The notes under the pieces were generated by a model that made no database searches, was not told the DNA's origin, and saw only the letters and a program-made list of their open reading frames with translations. Positions 53,601 to 64,000 of a DNA stretch of 64,000 bases are shown here, piece by piece (within the stretch, counting starts at the first letter, position 1; every line of letters starts with the position of its first letter). The stretch comes from Allomyces macrogynus ATCC 38327 (lineage: Eukaryota > Blastocladiomycota > Blastocladiomycetes > Blastocladiales > Blastocladiaceae): NCBI GenBank assembly GCA_000151295.1, contig GG745344.1, forward strand, positions 112,229 to 176,228. Direction: 5' to 3'. Made by a program: the position numbers and the translations under genes.

Positions 53601-56126
53601 TATACGATACGATTGCCGAGCACGAGATCAAGCTCAAGGACGACCCGCTCGCGGCCGCGGCCGCGAAGGCTGCGGTCTCGAACACGTCGGCTGTGTCGGT
53701 GTCGCGACGCGCGCGGCGCGAGGCGTTTGCGTCAGCGCTCGAGGAAATCGTGGCCAAGGTCGAGGCAATTTTCGACAAGAAGCGCAACAAGCGCGCGCCG
53801 GCGTGGATTGTCGCGCTGCACTCGGAGCACGTGCGCAACATGTTTGAGCTCGTGTGGATGGCGTCGCTCGCCGCGCTCTCGACGGTCTTGCAAACGTCTG
53901 ACGACCCGCAGGCGACGGCGCAGACGCTTGAGGCGTTCAAGCACGCGATTACGGTCGCGTGCGTGTTTGACTTGGAGCTCGAGCGCAACGCTCTTGTCAC
54001 GACCGTGTACAACTTTACGCTGCTCTCGGCGAGCGCGACGGACATGCGCGACAAGAATTTCGGCGCCATCAAGACGCTGCTCGAAGTGGCCATGACGCAG
54101 GGCAACGCGCTGAAAAAGTCGTGGCTCGAAGTCTTGCGGTGCATCTCGCAGCTCGAGCGGTTCCATGTGATTGGCGCTGAAAAGACCGAGGGCCCGCTCT
54201 CGGCCGTGCACCAAGAGACCACCTCGCAGAGTATTGTCGTGGCGACCGACAAAATTTTCGCCGGGTCGGCCAAGCTGAACGGCACTGGGATCGTGGATTT
54301 CGTCGACGCACTGTGCACCGTCTCGACCGAGGAGATTCCGCGCATGTACTCGCTCACCAAGCTCGTGGAAATCAGCTACTACAACATGTCGCGCATTCGC
54401 GTCGAGTGGGTCAACCTGTGGACGATTCTCGGGCAGCATTTCAACCGCGTCGGGTGCAACGCCAACGAGCAAGTGGCGTATTTCGCGCTCGACTCGCTGC
54501 GGCAACTGGCCATGAAGTTCTTGGAAAAGGACGAACTGCCCAACTTCAAGTTCCAGCGCGAGTTTCTGCGGCCGTTTGAACACGTCGTTGCGCACCACGA
54601 CGCGATCCCCGTGCGCGAAATGGCCGTGCGCTGCCTGCAGCAGATTGTTGCCGCACGCGCGCCCGTGCTGCGGTCCGGGTGGAAGGCCATGTTGGCCGTG
54701 TATACGGCCATGGCCACGCGCGAGACCTACGAGCCGCTGTTCACGTTCTCGTTTGATGCGGCCAAGGTCATCTTTGCGCAGCATTTGCCGGCCGTGCGGG
54801 AAGCCGGGTACTACACGGACGCCATGGACACTCTCGTCGCATACTGCCGCGCCGCCAAGGTCTCGCAAAAGGTGGCATTGCAGGCCGTCGAGACGATTCA
54901 CCGGTCGCTGCGCGTGCTCGTCGACGACCGCGACAAGTTTGACGAACCCGAGTGGTTTGCGGCACTGCATGCGCTGTATGTCGTGGTCGTCGAATGCGAG
55001 CTAGAAGTGCGCACGCGCGCGCTCAACTACCTATTTGCCGTGCTGCGCGACCACGGCGCGCGCTTTTCGCCGGCGTTCTGGAAACGCGTTGCCGCCGAGA
55101 TCTTGTTTGCGCTGTTTGCGCCCGTCATGGAACCGACGAGTTCCCGCGCAGCACGCGGCGAGGAACTGAGCGTGTGGCTCAGCACGACGTTGATTGCCGC
55201 ATTGCGCCAGTTCATCGATTTGTTTGGGGCGTATTACGACCAGCTCGTGCACAAGCTCACGGACGTGTTGTCGTTGCTCAAGGCATGCATCATGCAGGAG
55301 AACGAGACGCTGGCCCGGCTCGGCACGTCGTGCCTGCAGCAGCTCATGGAACGCAATTGCAAGATGCTGTCGGACAGTGAGTGGGACCAAGTGTGCGCAA
55401 CGTGGTCCGACTTGTTTGAGGCTACAACGGCGGTCGCACTCATGGACCCGGCGACGGCCGCGTCGCCGCTCGACGGCGCCGTGTCGACGACCGACCAGCA
55501 GGCGCGGTTCCAGCAGATCATTGTCAAGTGCGTGCTGCAGCTGCTGCTGATCCAGACGGTGCTTGAGACAACGTCGATCGAGGCCGTCTACGCGAGCATG
55601 CAGGCGCGGCACTTGCTCGCGCTCGTGGCCGCACTCGACAAGTCATACCAGTTTGCGCGCGCGTTCAACGGCAACCTCGAGCTGCGCACGGCGCTGTGGA
55701 AGTCTGGGTTCACCAAGCAATTGCCCAACTTGCTCAAGCAGGAGACCTCGTCGGTGACGTGCCCTGTTGCACTTGCTGTTTCCACATGTATGGCGACCCC
55801 GCCGCTCTATGTATGGCGACCCGTCGCTCGACCGGATGGCCGAGCGCGCCGCCGTCGAGAACAAGCTGGTCCCGCTGGCGGTCGCGATTCTCGAGGCGTA
55901 CCGGGACATGGACGCCGAGTCGCGCAAGCGCAACGCGGCCGCATGGAAACCGGTATTGCTCACGATCTTGAACGGGCTCGTCTTGCTCGACGACGAGCCG
56001 TTCCAGCGACACATCAAGCGGTTCTACCGGCTCGCAATCGATTTGTTGATGTACGAGGTAGCCGAGGATTTGCGCACGAGCTTGCATGCCGTGTTGCTGC
56101 GCACGGAGCAGTTCATCATGCAATAG
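50658..56126 (+). CDS. SEC7: SEC7/BIG-type Arf guanine-nucleotide exchange factor, frameshifted near the 3' end
   Basis: Exons 50658-50826, 50961-51009 and 51115 onward; introns are 134 nt (GTACGT...TAG) and 105 nt (GTATGC...TAG). The product would be ~1750 residues. Order: N-terminal DCB domain (MNLLTPEVMRAMFEPFQLAC), a Ser/Pro/Thr-rich insert (~51660-52040), HUS domain, then the SEC7 domain from ~53060 (FNRKPKRGLQYLVNHGML). The catalytic glutamate is in FRLPGESQKIDR (codon at 53353), followed by YSVILLNTDLHSPQV. Long HDS helical repeats follow. At ~55755-55830 the frame shifts by one base beside a 23-base duplication. The correct frame resumes as MYGDPSLDRMAERAAVENKL and stops at 56124-56126. 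The GEF activates Arf at the trans-Golgi. The shift may be an assembly error or a real lesion. Confidence 0.9.
55786..55831 (+). repeat. 23-bp tandem duplication inside SEC7
   Basis: ATGTATGGCGACCC starts at 55786 and again at 55809, followed by similar bases. It lies at the point where the coding frame changes. Confidence 0.8.
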
Positions 56127-56453
56127 TAGGCGGGGGTGTCGCAACGCGGGCGTTTGGGTGTTCGGTCGTTTTCTTTTCGGGTCCGGTTTTGGATTGATGG
56201 TTCATCAATGTTCTGGTATTTTTTGTCTTTTTCGATTGCGGTTGCGCGAGCGTTCTCTCTTTTTATCTATACAATACAGGTTCGGGGTTCCGGCCTTTGG
56301 CAGCATGCTTGCATTCGCATGGACTTGAGCCTTCACGGCACGTTCGACTCGTGTTCCTGATAAGAAGCAGATGAGGTGGGAGGGAAGGTACCTCTTGGCA
56401 GCGACGCCGAACCATCAACACGACCGTACACCCACCACCCTCTATTCCAACAA
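56127..56453. other. Convergent 3' flanks of SEC7 and the DUF1764 gene
   Basis: 327 bases, T-rich on the SEC7 side. No gene seen. Confidence 0.5.
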
Positions 56454-57176
56454 TCAAAAGCAACATTCACAATCAAACGGGCACAGCTCCGTGTCGCCAC
56501 CCTCTTGCGCGATCAAATCCTCGAGGTAATAGATCGGATGGCCGTCGTCGGTGAAGCGCTCTATCAAATCACATGATCGTCAGTCCGGCTCGAGTCTGCG
56601 TACCCCCCGGAAGCGATACGGCGCCGACGGACTCTTGCCCGAGTTGCCCAGGAACTCGTCCTTCGACTCCACCATGCGCTTCTTGGACTTGGCCTCGGAC
56701 GGCGCCGCCGCAGCAAAATTTGCCGGCGCGACCTCGCCCTTGGCCGTCGACGCGTCGACTACCTCGACGACTTTACTCACGAGCTTGGTCACGGGCTTGG
56801 CGGGTTCCGCGTCGGCCTTGGCCGCAGGATCCTCGGTCGCCTTGGCAGCCGCCTTCTTCTTGATCTTTTTTTTCTTGTCGGTCGGGTTGGCACTGCTGTT
56901 GCTTGACGCGAGCGCAACGGTCTTGCCGCCAAAAATGTCGTCGATTTCCGCGGCCGCCGGCTTGCTTGCCGCACTCTTGCCGGAGAAAATGTCGTCCATT
57001 TCGCTGGTAGCCTTTTGTTTCGACTTTACCGGCGCTGGTGACGCGTTGGCACCGGCCTTGGCGCCGGCCGCCTTGGCCGCGGCCTTGCCGGCCTTGGTCG
57101 CCGGAGTCGCAGCTGTCCTCTTGAGCTGATCCTTTGCGGGCGCTTGTGCGGCTTTGTTCTTGTTGGATTTGGCCAT
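56454..57176 (-). CDS. DUF1764-family basic nucleolar-like protein
   Basis: Minus-strand exons 57176-56604 and 56558-56454, giving 225 residues. The intron is only 45 nt (GTACGC...GAG, branch-like CTGAC inside). The N-terminal two thirds are Lys/Ala-rich low complexity, with two short MDDIF/IDDIF motifs and a KKKKIKKKAAAK basic tract. The C-terminal domain is reconstructed across the splice: KDEFLGNSGKSPSAPYRFRG joined to RFTDDGHPIYYLEDL, ending ELCPFDCECCF. The CPFDC-CCF ending and the G-R-T-DG-IY pattern are diagnostic of DUF1764. Function is not established. The 3' splice site could be the AG two bases earlier only if the frame changed, so GAG is preferred. The start could instead be an ATG 12 bases upstream. 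Confidence 0.85.
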
Positions 57177-58241
57177 GGTTGGATGCATATCAGAGACGTT
57201 TAGCTGTCGAGGTTTGTTCCAAGGTTTAGCGTCCCCTGAGACCAGGTCAAAATGCACAGAAACGCACACGGATTTCAAGCAACTCCACATGGACTCGACA
57301 CACTGAACAATGCGACCCGACAGGGCTCGGACACAACCTCGTCATCGCACGGACAAGCTCCCCCACATGCCCTGGCTGCTCACCACTTGCTTGCTGGACC
57401 AAGTGCATGCACACCTCCAAACTCCACCCTGTTGGCCTGGCACTGGGCAGGTGCTGGCAGCTGTGGGGCACGTGCAGTGCAGTGTTTGCTATGATTGTGT
57501 CAGCGCGCGCCTGGGCGGTCGGCCGCAGGTAGTGATGCACGTGTGTGTGTGTGTTGTGGGCCAGAAGCGCGCCACAAAGGAGCGAATGAGAAGGGGAGTG
57601 GGTGGCTCTGTGGGCCGAGAAGCGCGCGCACCACGCTGCGGCACCAAGCTTTTGTGGCTGCAAAAAAGCTCGAAGATGGTTCTCGATCATGGACGGCAGG
57701 CCCTTCTAGCAAAAGCATGCGAGCTTCTCGGTGCACGTTTTCCCGTTTCTGTTGCGTTGGACAAGGCGGTGCGCGGTGCGCGGTGCGCAAGTGCGCGCGC
57801 GGTGAAGCGTGAAGCGGCCAGTGTGGTGGAAGCGGCGCCGATTCGCCGTCGCAGCGGCAACGCCTTGGTCCGGATGGCCTTTTGGTGTGCAGTTTCTTTG
57901 GCGTATCGGACACGTTTTCGAGGGGACGGGACGTGGATTGGGTGCGCCGCGGTTTGTGCGACGGAGAGGAGTTTTGTTCGAGATGCGTTCGACGGGCGAA
58001 GCCCAGGGATTGTTGAAAGAAACTGCGCAAGGATTATGGGAGAGCCTTGCCTTTGCCCAGGTTTGCTCCAGGATCTCTCACAGGATCTCTCACAGCGTGC
58101 AGCAGGGAGAGATCCAGGGATCATATCATTTTCCTCTCGATACTGTGAACGATTCCAACTGCGGTTTGCGGACGACCGCAGGCTATGGATGCAGGCTGCT
58201 TTTTTTTCTTTGGGCGGGTGACCGTGGCCATCAGCATCGCC

Positions 58242-58296
58242 AAAAAAAAAAAAAAAAAAAGAAAAAGAAAAAGAAAAAAAAAAAAAAAAAAAAAAA
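58242..58296. repeat. A-rich low-complexity tract
   Basis: Two long A runs joined by GAAAAA units. It could be a simple repeat or a remnant poly-A tail, but no retroposed gene is recognised next to it. Confidence 0.85.
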
Positions 58297-58741
58297 GCCA
58301 AGACCGGCTGAAGAAGAAATGCCAAGAGCACAAGAGCACGAGCGGGTCGCTCTGCAGCGAGCAAGGTTCGGGTTGAGGAAGCGTTGAGGAAGCGTTGAGG
58401 ATGCGCTGAGGATGCGCGATCCCCGCGGCCCCACCCAAAGCCGGTTCACGCAACCGTCCACAGGCCTTGCCTCAGCTCCTCGTGCCACCAGCCATCTCCC
58501 ATCGCGACGCTGCGCTCTTGGACTCTTAGCGAGCTGAAACGTGGGGCGCACTGTTCTGGAGGGGCAGGACGGAAACACGGCGCAGCTCTGCTTCGAGAAG
58601 ACATGCAAGCGGCCAGCCACTGGTCACGCTAAATCCCCGGCACCGTGCGTGAGCCCAGCTTGGTCTTCCCATTCTCCCTTGGCGCGGCCTGCTCTGCCCC
58701 CGGTGCTGGCTTGTCGCGTGCCCTTGGAGCGGAGCCGTGAA

Positions 58742-58792
58742 CTCGCGTGCTCTTGAAGCTCGCGTGCTCTTGAAGCTCGCGTGCTCTTGAAG
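58742..58792. repeat. 17-bp tandem repeat, three copies
   Basis: CTCGCGTGCTCTTGAAG occurs three times in direct succession, about 270 bases before the Ca2+ ATPase start. Confidence 0.85.
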
Positions 58793-59010
58793 CGCGGCCT
58801 GCTCGCTCACCACGTCCACCGCTGCCCGCCCAAGCGCCACGTCGCCGAATCGCACGCCCGACCCCGCCGCCCATTCCGTAACGTCACGGCCAATCCATCC
58901 GCGCGCGCCCGCCCCTGGCCGCCGTCTGCCCGACCCCGACCCCGACCGGCCTCGCCCGCCCGCCCGCCCGCCCGCCGGCCCGCCCGCCCCGGCTTATCCG
59001 CCCAGGAAGC

Positions 59011-59017
59011 TATATAA
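59011..59017 (+). promoter_or_regulatory. TATA box of the Ca2+ ATPase gene
   Basis: TATATAA 54 bases before the start codon at 59065, in otherwise very GC-rich sequence. Confidence 0.6.
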
Positions 59018-59064
59018 CTACGCCGCGGGCCCGCCAGCGCCCCGCGCCCTTGCTGCCTCCCCGC

Positions 59065-62000
59065 ATGTCAACACGCCCGCCGCCAGCGACGTCGCACTCG
59101 CCGTCGCTTGGCCCGCTCCTCGCCCACGCCTCGTCCAACGACGCGCTGCTCGCCGGCTCCGCTCCCGACCTTGCCGCCGCTCATATGACGGCCGCAGACG
59201 ACGCCCGTGGTGCTGCGGCACCCGCAGCACCCGCTGCAATCCCGACTGTCAAGCCCGTCATGACTGCGCACCCCGTCTTCCCGCTCGCCATTGAGACGCT
59301 GCAGGAGCTCACCGACAACCGCAACCTCGCCCTGCTCGCCGACCTCGGCGGGGCCGAGGGACTCGCACGCACGCTCCACGCCGACCTCGCAAATGGCCTA
59401 TGCTCGGACGAGCACGGTCTGCCTGGCGAGGACAAGCTCGACCCGGCTGACCCGGCGGCACTCGCGCACGATCTGCTGCCCGAGGGCTATGAACTCGACG
59501 AGAAGCTCAAGGCGCGCCGGCACGCCTACGGCACGAATTTCCTGGCGCCGAGCCCGCCACCATCGCTGTTCGGGCTGATGCTCGAGGCGCTCAACGACCG
59601 CATGCTGCAAATCTTGCTCGCTGCTGCGATCGTCTCGATTGGCGTCGGTCTCTACATGAAGTTTGACGGTGGAGACCCGTACGAGTGGATCGGTCGGTTC
59701 TTTTTTTTTGAAATTCGTGTCGGAGGTGCCGCCGTTGTTGGAATGCCGCTGACCCGCCCGCGATGGTGTGTGTGCGTGTGTTTTTCCGGTTTGTAGAGGG
59801 CGTTGCGATTCTCGCCACGGTCGCGATTGTCGTGCTCGTCAACGCCGGCAACGACTACAAGAAGGCGCTCCAGTTCCGTTTCCTGTCGACGCAGCGCGGT
59901 CTTTCGTCGACGATCACCGTCACGCGTCGCGCGACCGCGACTGCGCCGGCCGCGCAGACGCAGCTGCCGCTGATTCACTTGCTCGTTGGCGACATTGTCC
60001 ACCTGGTCACGGGTGATGTGGTTCCGGCCGACGGTGTCCTGCTCAACGCGTCCAACTGCAAGCTCGACGAGTCGACCGTGACGGGCGAGACCGACGCGGT
60101 CAAGAAGACGCTCGACGGCGACCGGTTCCTGATTTCCGGGTCCAAGGTGATTGACGGCATGGCCACGTACCTGGTCACGACGGTCGGCCCGCACTCGCTG
60201 CACGGGCGGTCGGTCATGGCACTGCGCAACGCTCCGCCCGAGTTTACGCCGCTGCAGACCAAGCTCAACCGGCTCGCCAACAACATTGCCAAGTTTGGTA
60301 TTGCCGGCGCCTCGGTGATTGTGCTTGTCTCGATTATCAAGTTTTTGGCCATTTACGCGCCCAAGGGCTGGACCAAGACGGAGCCCAACGGCACCGAGAT
60401 TCACCTCGGCGGCGCCGGGATCGCGCAGAAGATTATCAAGATTTTGATTACCGGTGTCACCGTCGTCGTTGTGGCCGTGCCCGAAGGGTTGCCGATGGCC
60501 GTGACGCTCGCTCTTGGGCACGTTCGATACCAACTCTCACCGTTGTTCTCGGAGGAGACTCGGCTCGCTGACCGTCGCGACTAACGTGCGTATTGGCTCC
60601 CCTGCTCCACCCACAGCTACGCCACGATCCGGATGCTCAAGGACAACAACTTGGTCCGCGTGCTGTCGTCGTGTGAGACGATGGGCGGCGCCACGACCAT
60701 TTGCTCGGACAAGACGGGCACGCTCACGCAGAACAAGATGACCGTCGTGCAGGGCGACTTTTTTGGCGGCGCTCTTAGTTTCTCGACCGAGGAGCAGATC
60801 AAGCAGCGTGCCATGGGCGCTGACCTGGCCAAGTTCCGCCCGGTGCTCACGCAATCGATCAACCTCAACTCGACCGCGTACGAGGGCGCCGACGAAGCCG
60901 GCCAGCCAATGCTCGTGGGTCCCAAGACCGAATGCGCCTTGCTCGGGTTCTCGGCCGCGCTCGATGCGCCGTTTGCCGCGGACCGTGCGGCGGCAACGCA
61001 GCTCGGCATGCTCCCGTTCTCGTCGGAAAAAAAGCGCATGTCCGTCCTGATTGCCAAGGAGGGCGTGTTTGGCGCCGAGTTCCCGCCGAGCAACGGCCTG
61101 CAGGTCGTGCAGAGCACCGCACACCCGAACGAGTGCAACCCGCCTGTGCGCGGCGCCGCGCGGCTGTTTACCAAGGGCGCGTCGGAGATTGTCTTGCACG
61201 CATGCGACTGGTACCTGGCCGCCGACGGCACCGTGGCTCCGCTCGATGCTACGACCAAGGCCCGGATCGAGGCGCGCATTTTCGATTACGCGACACAGGC
61301 ACTGCGCACGATCGGCATCGCCTACAAGGACATGGTCGCGCCGGCGACTTCCGAGCTCGCGCCGGAACTCGACATGCACAACCTGGTCTGGCTCGGCGTT
61401 GTTGGGATCGAGGACCCGCTGCGCCCGGAGGTGCCGCCGGCCGTGGCCAAGTGCCAGACGGCCGGGATTGTTGTGCGCATGGTCACGGGCGACAACAAGG
61501 TCACTGCCGAGAACATTGCCAAGAAGTGCGGGATCTTGCACGACGACGGGATCGTGCTCGAAGGGCCGGTCTTCCGCGCGCTCTCGGACGCGGAAATGGA
61601 AAAGATGCTGCCCAAGCTGCGCGTGCTTGCTCGGTCGTCGCCGCTCGACAAGCGCATTCTCGTCAACAAGCTCAAGTCGATGGGCCAGACGGTCGCCGTG
61701 ACCGGTGACGGAACCAACGACGCGCCCGCGCTCAAGGCAGCCGACGTCGGGTTCGCCATGGGCATTGCTGGTACCGAAGTCGCCAAAGAAGCGGCCGATA
61801 TCGTGCTCCTTGATGTGCGTTCCTTATTTCTATTTCTATTTTTATTTTTATTTCTATTTCTGTTCATGTTTTTTTTTTTTTTGGATCGTTGACTCGCTGG
61901 ACTGGCTCTTTGGACGCGAAACTGACCGTCTCTCTCCCGTCACGACCAACAGGACAACTTTGCGTCGCTGGTATGTTGTTGGCTATCACGTTTTGGAGCC

Positions 62001-63259
62001 GTTGCAGCGTTGACCCACTGGCCTCGAACTGACCGTTTTTGATCCGTCCTCCCCCCTTCCCCCGTTACTAGACCAAGGCCGTCGTGTGGGGTCGCTCCGT
62101 CTACGATGCCGTGCGCAAGTTTTTGCAGTTCCAGCTGACCGTCAACATTACCGCCGTCGGTCTCGCGCTGATCACGGCCGCGGCTGACGAGGACTCGGAG
62201 ACGGTCATCACGGCGGTGCAGATGCTGTGGGTGAACCTGATCATGGACACGCTCGCCGCCTTGGCCCTCGCCACGGACCCGCCGACCGAGGCGCTGCTCG
62301 ACCGCTTGCCGCACAAGAAGTCGGACCCGTTGATCGGCTACGACATGTGGAAGCAGATGCTGATCCAGGCGGCCTACCAGATTGCCGTGACCATTTCGCT
62401 CACCTACCGCGCGCCGAGCGTCTTCTCGTTCACGTTCGAAGAAGTGGATGCCGACAAGTCGTCGTTTGGGCTCGCTGCCGACGCGAATGCGGCGACCGTC
62501 GAAAACTACGTGCACCGCCGGCTGTCAGCGATCGTCTTCAACACGTTTGTCTGGATGCAGCTGTTCAACCTGTTCAACGGCCGGCAAATCCACGGCGAGT
62601 ACAACGTGTTTGAGCGCGTCACGCATAACCCGATGTTCATGGGGATTGTGCTCATCATTGGCGTGATCCAAGTGATCATTATCCAGTTTGGGTCGCTCGT
62701 GTTTAACGTGACGACCCTCTCGGGCGCCGAGTGGGGCGTGTGCCTTGCGTTCGGGTTCGTCTCCCTCCCGCTCGGGCTCATCATCAAGGCCGTGATCCCC
62801 GACATTGGCCGCGCCTGGTTCACGGCCAAGTTCTACGGCCCCGACGCCGAAAAGGCCGCCAAGGAGGCCGACGAAGAGGAGCAGCGCCTTCTCGCCGCTG
62901 CCGAGCAAGAGGCCGTTGCAGCCGCGGCAGCCGCGGCCGTCCCGGCGCCCGGCGCCCCGCCAATGCACCGCATTTCGCTCGCACCGGTCGACGTGGAACT
63001 GGCGCCCCTGGACGGCGTGTCGGTCGCGTCGCCAAGGACGGCGCCGTCGATGAAGTCCGGCACGGCGTCGTTTGTCGCCAAGGCACCGACGTCGGGGGCC
63101 TCGATCGCGTCGGCGTCGGGTGCCGCGCCCGCGCCGATCTCGCGCGCGGCCCGTGTGCACTGGGAGGCCGCGATTCGGAAAACGCGCGCGCAGGTGTCGG
63201 TCGTCTCGGCGTTCCGCACGTTCCAGCGCGACCCGAGCGGCGTCGTCGTGCTCGAGTGA
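59065..63259 (+). CDS. Plasma-membrane-type (P2B) calcium ATPase with calmodulin-binding tail
   Basis: Exons 59065-59692, 59797-60517, 60617-61814, 61953-61970 (18 nt, DNFASL) and 62072-63259, giving 1250 residues. 5' splice sites are GTCGGT, GCACGT (a GC-AG intron), GTGCGT and GTATGT. P-type motifs: DESTVTGE-like actuator SNCKLDESTVTGETDAV, PEGLPMAVTLALGYATIRML, phosphorylation site CSDKTGTLTQNKM with Asp481, and hinge TGDGTNDAPALKAADVGFAM. DDNFASLTKAVVWGRSVYDA after the micro-exon and the helix LQFQLTVNITA are P2B signatures. The C-terminal tail has WEAAIRKTRAQVSVVSAF, close to the calmodulin-binding helix of animal PMCAs (RIQTQIRVVKAF). The pump exports Ca2+ from cytosol to outside or vacuole. 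Confidence 0.94.
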
Positions 63260-63916
<657 letters not shown>

Positions 63917-64000
63917 ATGGGCCAGTTACTTTCCGGAATCCTGTCGGTTTTCTCGGGCCGGAAAGAGGAGACGCGGGTGCTCATGGTCGGGCTCGACTAT
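63917..64000 (+). CDS. ARF/ARL small GTPase, first 28 codons (3' end outside window)
   Basis: MGQLLSGILSVFSGRKEETR opens the protein, followed by VLMVGLDY at the window end. Gly2 for N-myristoylation, an amphipathic N-terminal helix and the VLMVGLD strand entering the P-loop (GLDxxGKTT) are the ARF/ARL pattern. The rest, including the P-loop lysine, lies outside. Which ARF or ARL it is cannot be decided. Confidence 0.8.
   Translation, partial: MGQLLSGILSVFSGRKEETRVLMVGLDY

Larger units (their letters stand above)
57177..59064. other. Intergenic, upstream of the Ca2+ ATPase gene
   Basis: 1.9 kb. Holds an A-rich low-complexity run at 58242-58296, a short degenerate 12-base repeat (GAGGAAGCGTT, GAGGATGCGCT) at ~58375-58415, a 17-base repeat (three copies) at 58742-58792, and C-rich sequence at ~58900-58990. 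Open frames here have no recognisable content. Confidence 0.5.

Noticed and set aside
55752..55830. An intron to repair the SEC7 frame
   Set aside because: A GT donor (GTGACG) exists, but there is no AG acceptor before the next conserved block.
58242..58296. Poly-A tail of a LINE or retrocopy
   Set aside because: No retroposed coding sequence or target duplication seen beside it.
57310..58387. Overlapping long open frames upstream of the Ca2+ ATPase
   Set aside because: No recognisable domain, and they run into the poly-A/T tract.

Overview
This is nuclear DNA of a eukaryote. Genes are GC-rich and closely packed, and nearly all carry short introns with CTAAC/CTGAC-like branch points. The gene set (Dbp10, Alr-type CorA transporter, GPI-anchored tyrosinase, KTI12, Sec7) fits a fungus. 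A SPATA17-like IQ-motif protein, a family tied to motile cilia and flagella, and a plasma-membrane-type Ca2+ ATPase with an animal-like calmodulin-binding tail suggest a zoosporic, early-diverging fungus. A Blastocladiomycota (Allomyces-like) or chytrid source is my inference; nothing in the window proves it.

Layout. 1-1236: 3' end of an ABCC-type ABC transporter. 1631-6659: a decayed relic of the repeat gene described next, a Ty3/gypsy RNase H fragment, and two Ty1/copia pieces in opposite orientation (LTR-gag-protease-integrase on +, then LTR-RNase H-RT on -). 6660-18921: a tandem array with a 3901-bp period, 3.14 units long and almost identical between units. Each unit carries a TATA-box gene, with one inferred intron, for a Tyr/Asp/Gly/Ser/Lys-rich protein of 17 near-identical ~19-residue repeats, plus a 2.7-kb spacer. 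The array runs into a 100-N gap. 19022-64000: mostly single-copy genes.

Single-copy genes in order: an unrecognised gene cut by the gap (-); mitochondrial FAD glycerol-3-phosphate dehydrogenase (+); CorA/Alr Mg2+ transporter (-); Dbp10/DDX54 helicase (-); SPATA17-like (+); secreted GPI-type tyrosinase (-); ribosomal P1 (+); glycine cleavage H protein (-); NDC80 (-); OXA1 (+); adrenodoxin-type ferredoxin (-); KTI12 (+); kinesin (-); Tra2-like RRM protein (+); Sec7 Arf-GEF (+, frameshifted near its end); DUF1764 protein (-); PMCA Ca2+ ATPase (+); and the first 28 codons of an ARF/ARL GTPase (+).

These genes form no single pathway. Four products are mitochondrial (GPDH, H protein, OXA1, ferredoxin) and two act in chromosome or microtubule work (NDC80, kinesin). 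All exon structures were inferred by eye from reading frame, splice signals and family alignment from memory; the exon totals come out in frame for every complete gene. The most unusual parts are the tandem Tyr-rich repeat locus, the 5' splice sites dominated by GTnCGT (C at +4), a copia primer site matching the anticodon arm of initiator tRNA-Met, and an 18-nt micro-exon in the Ca2+ ATPase.
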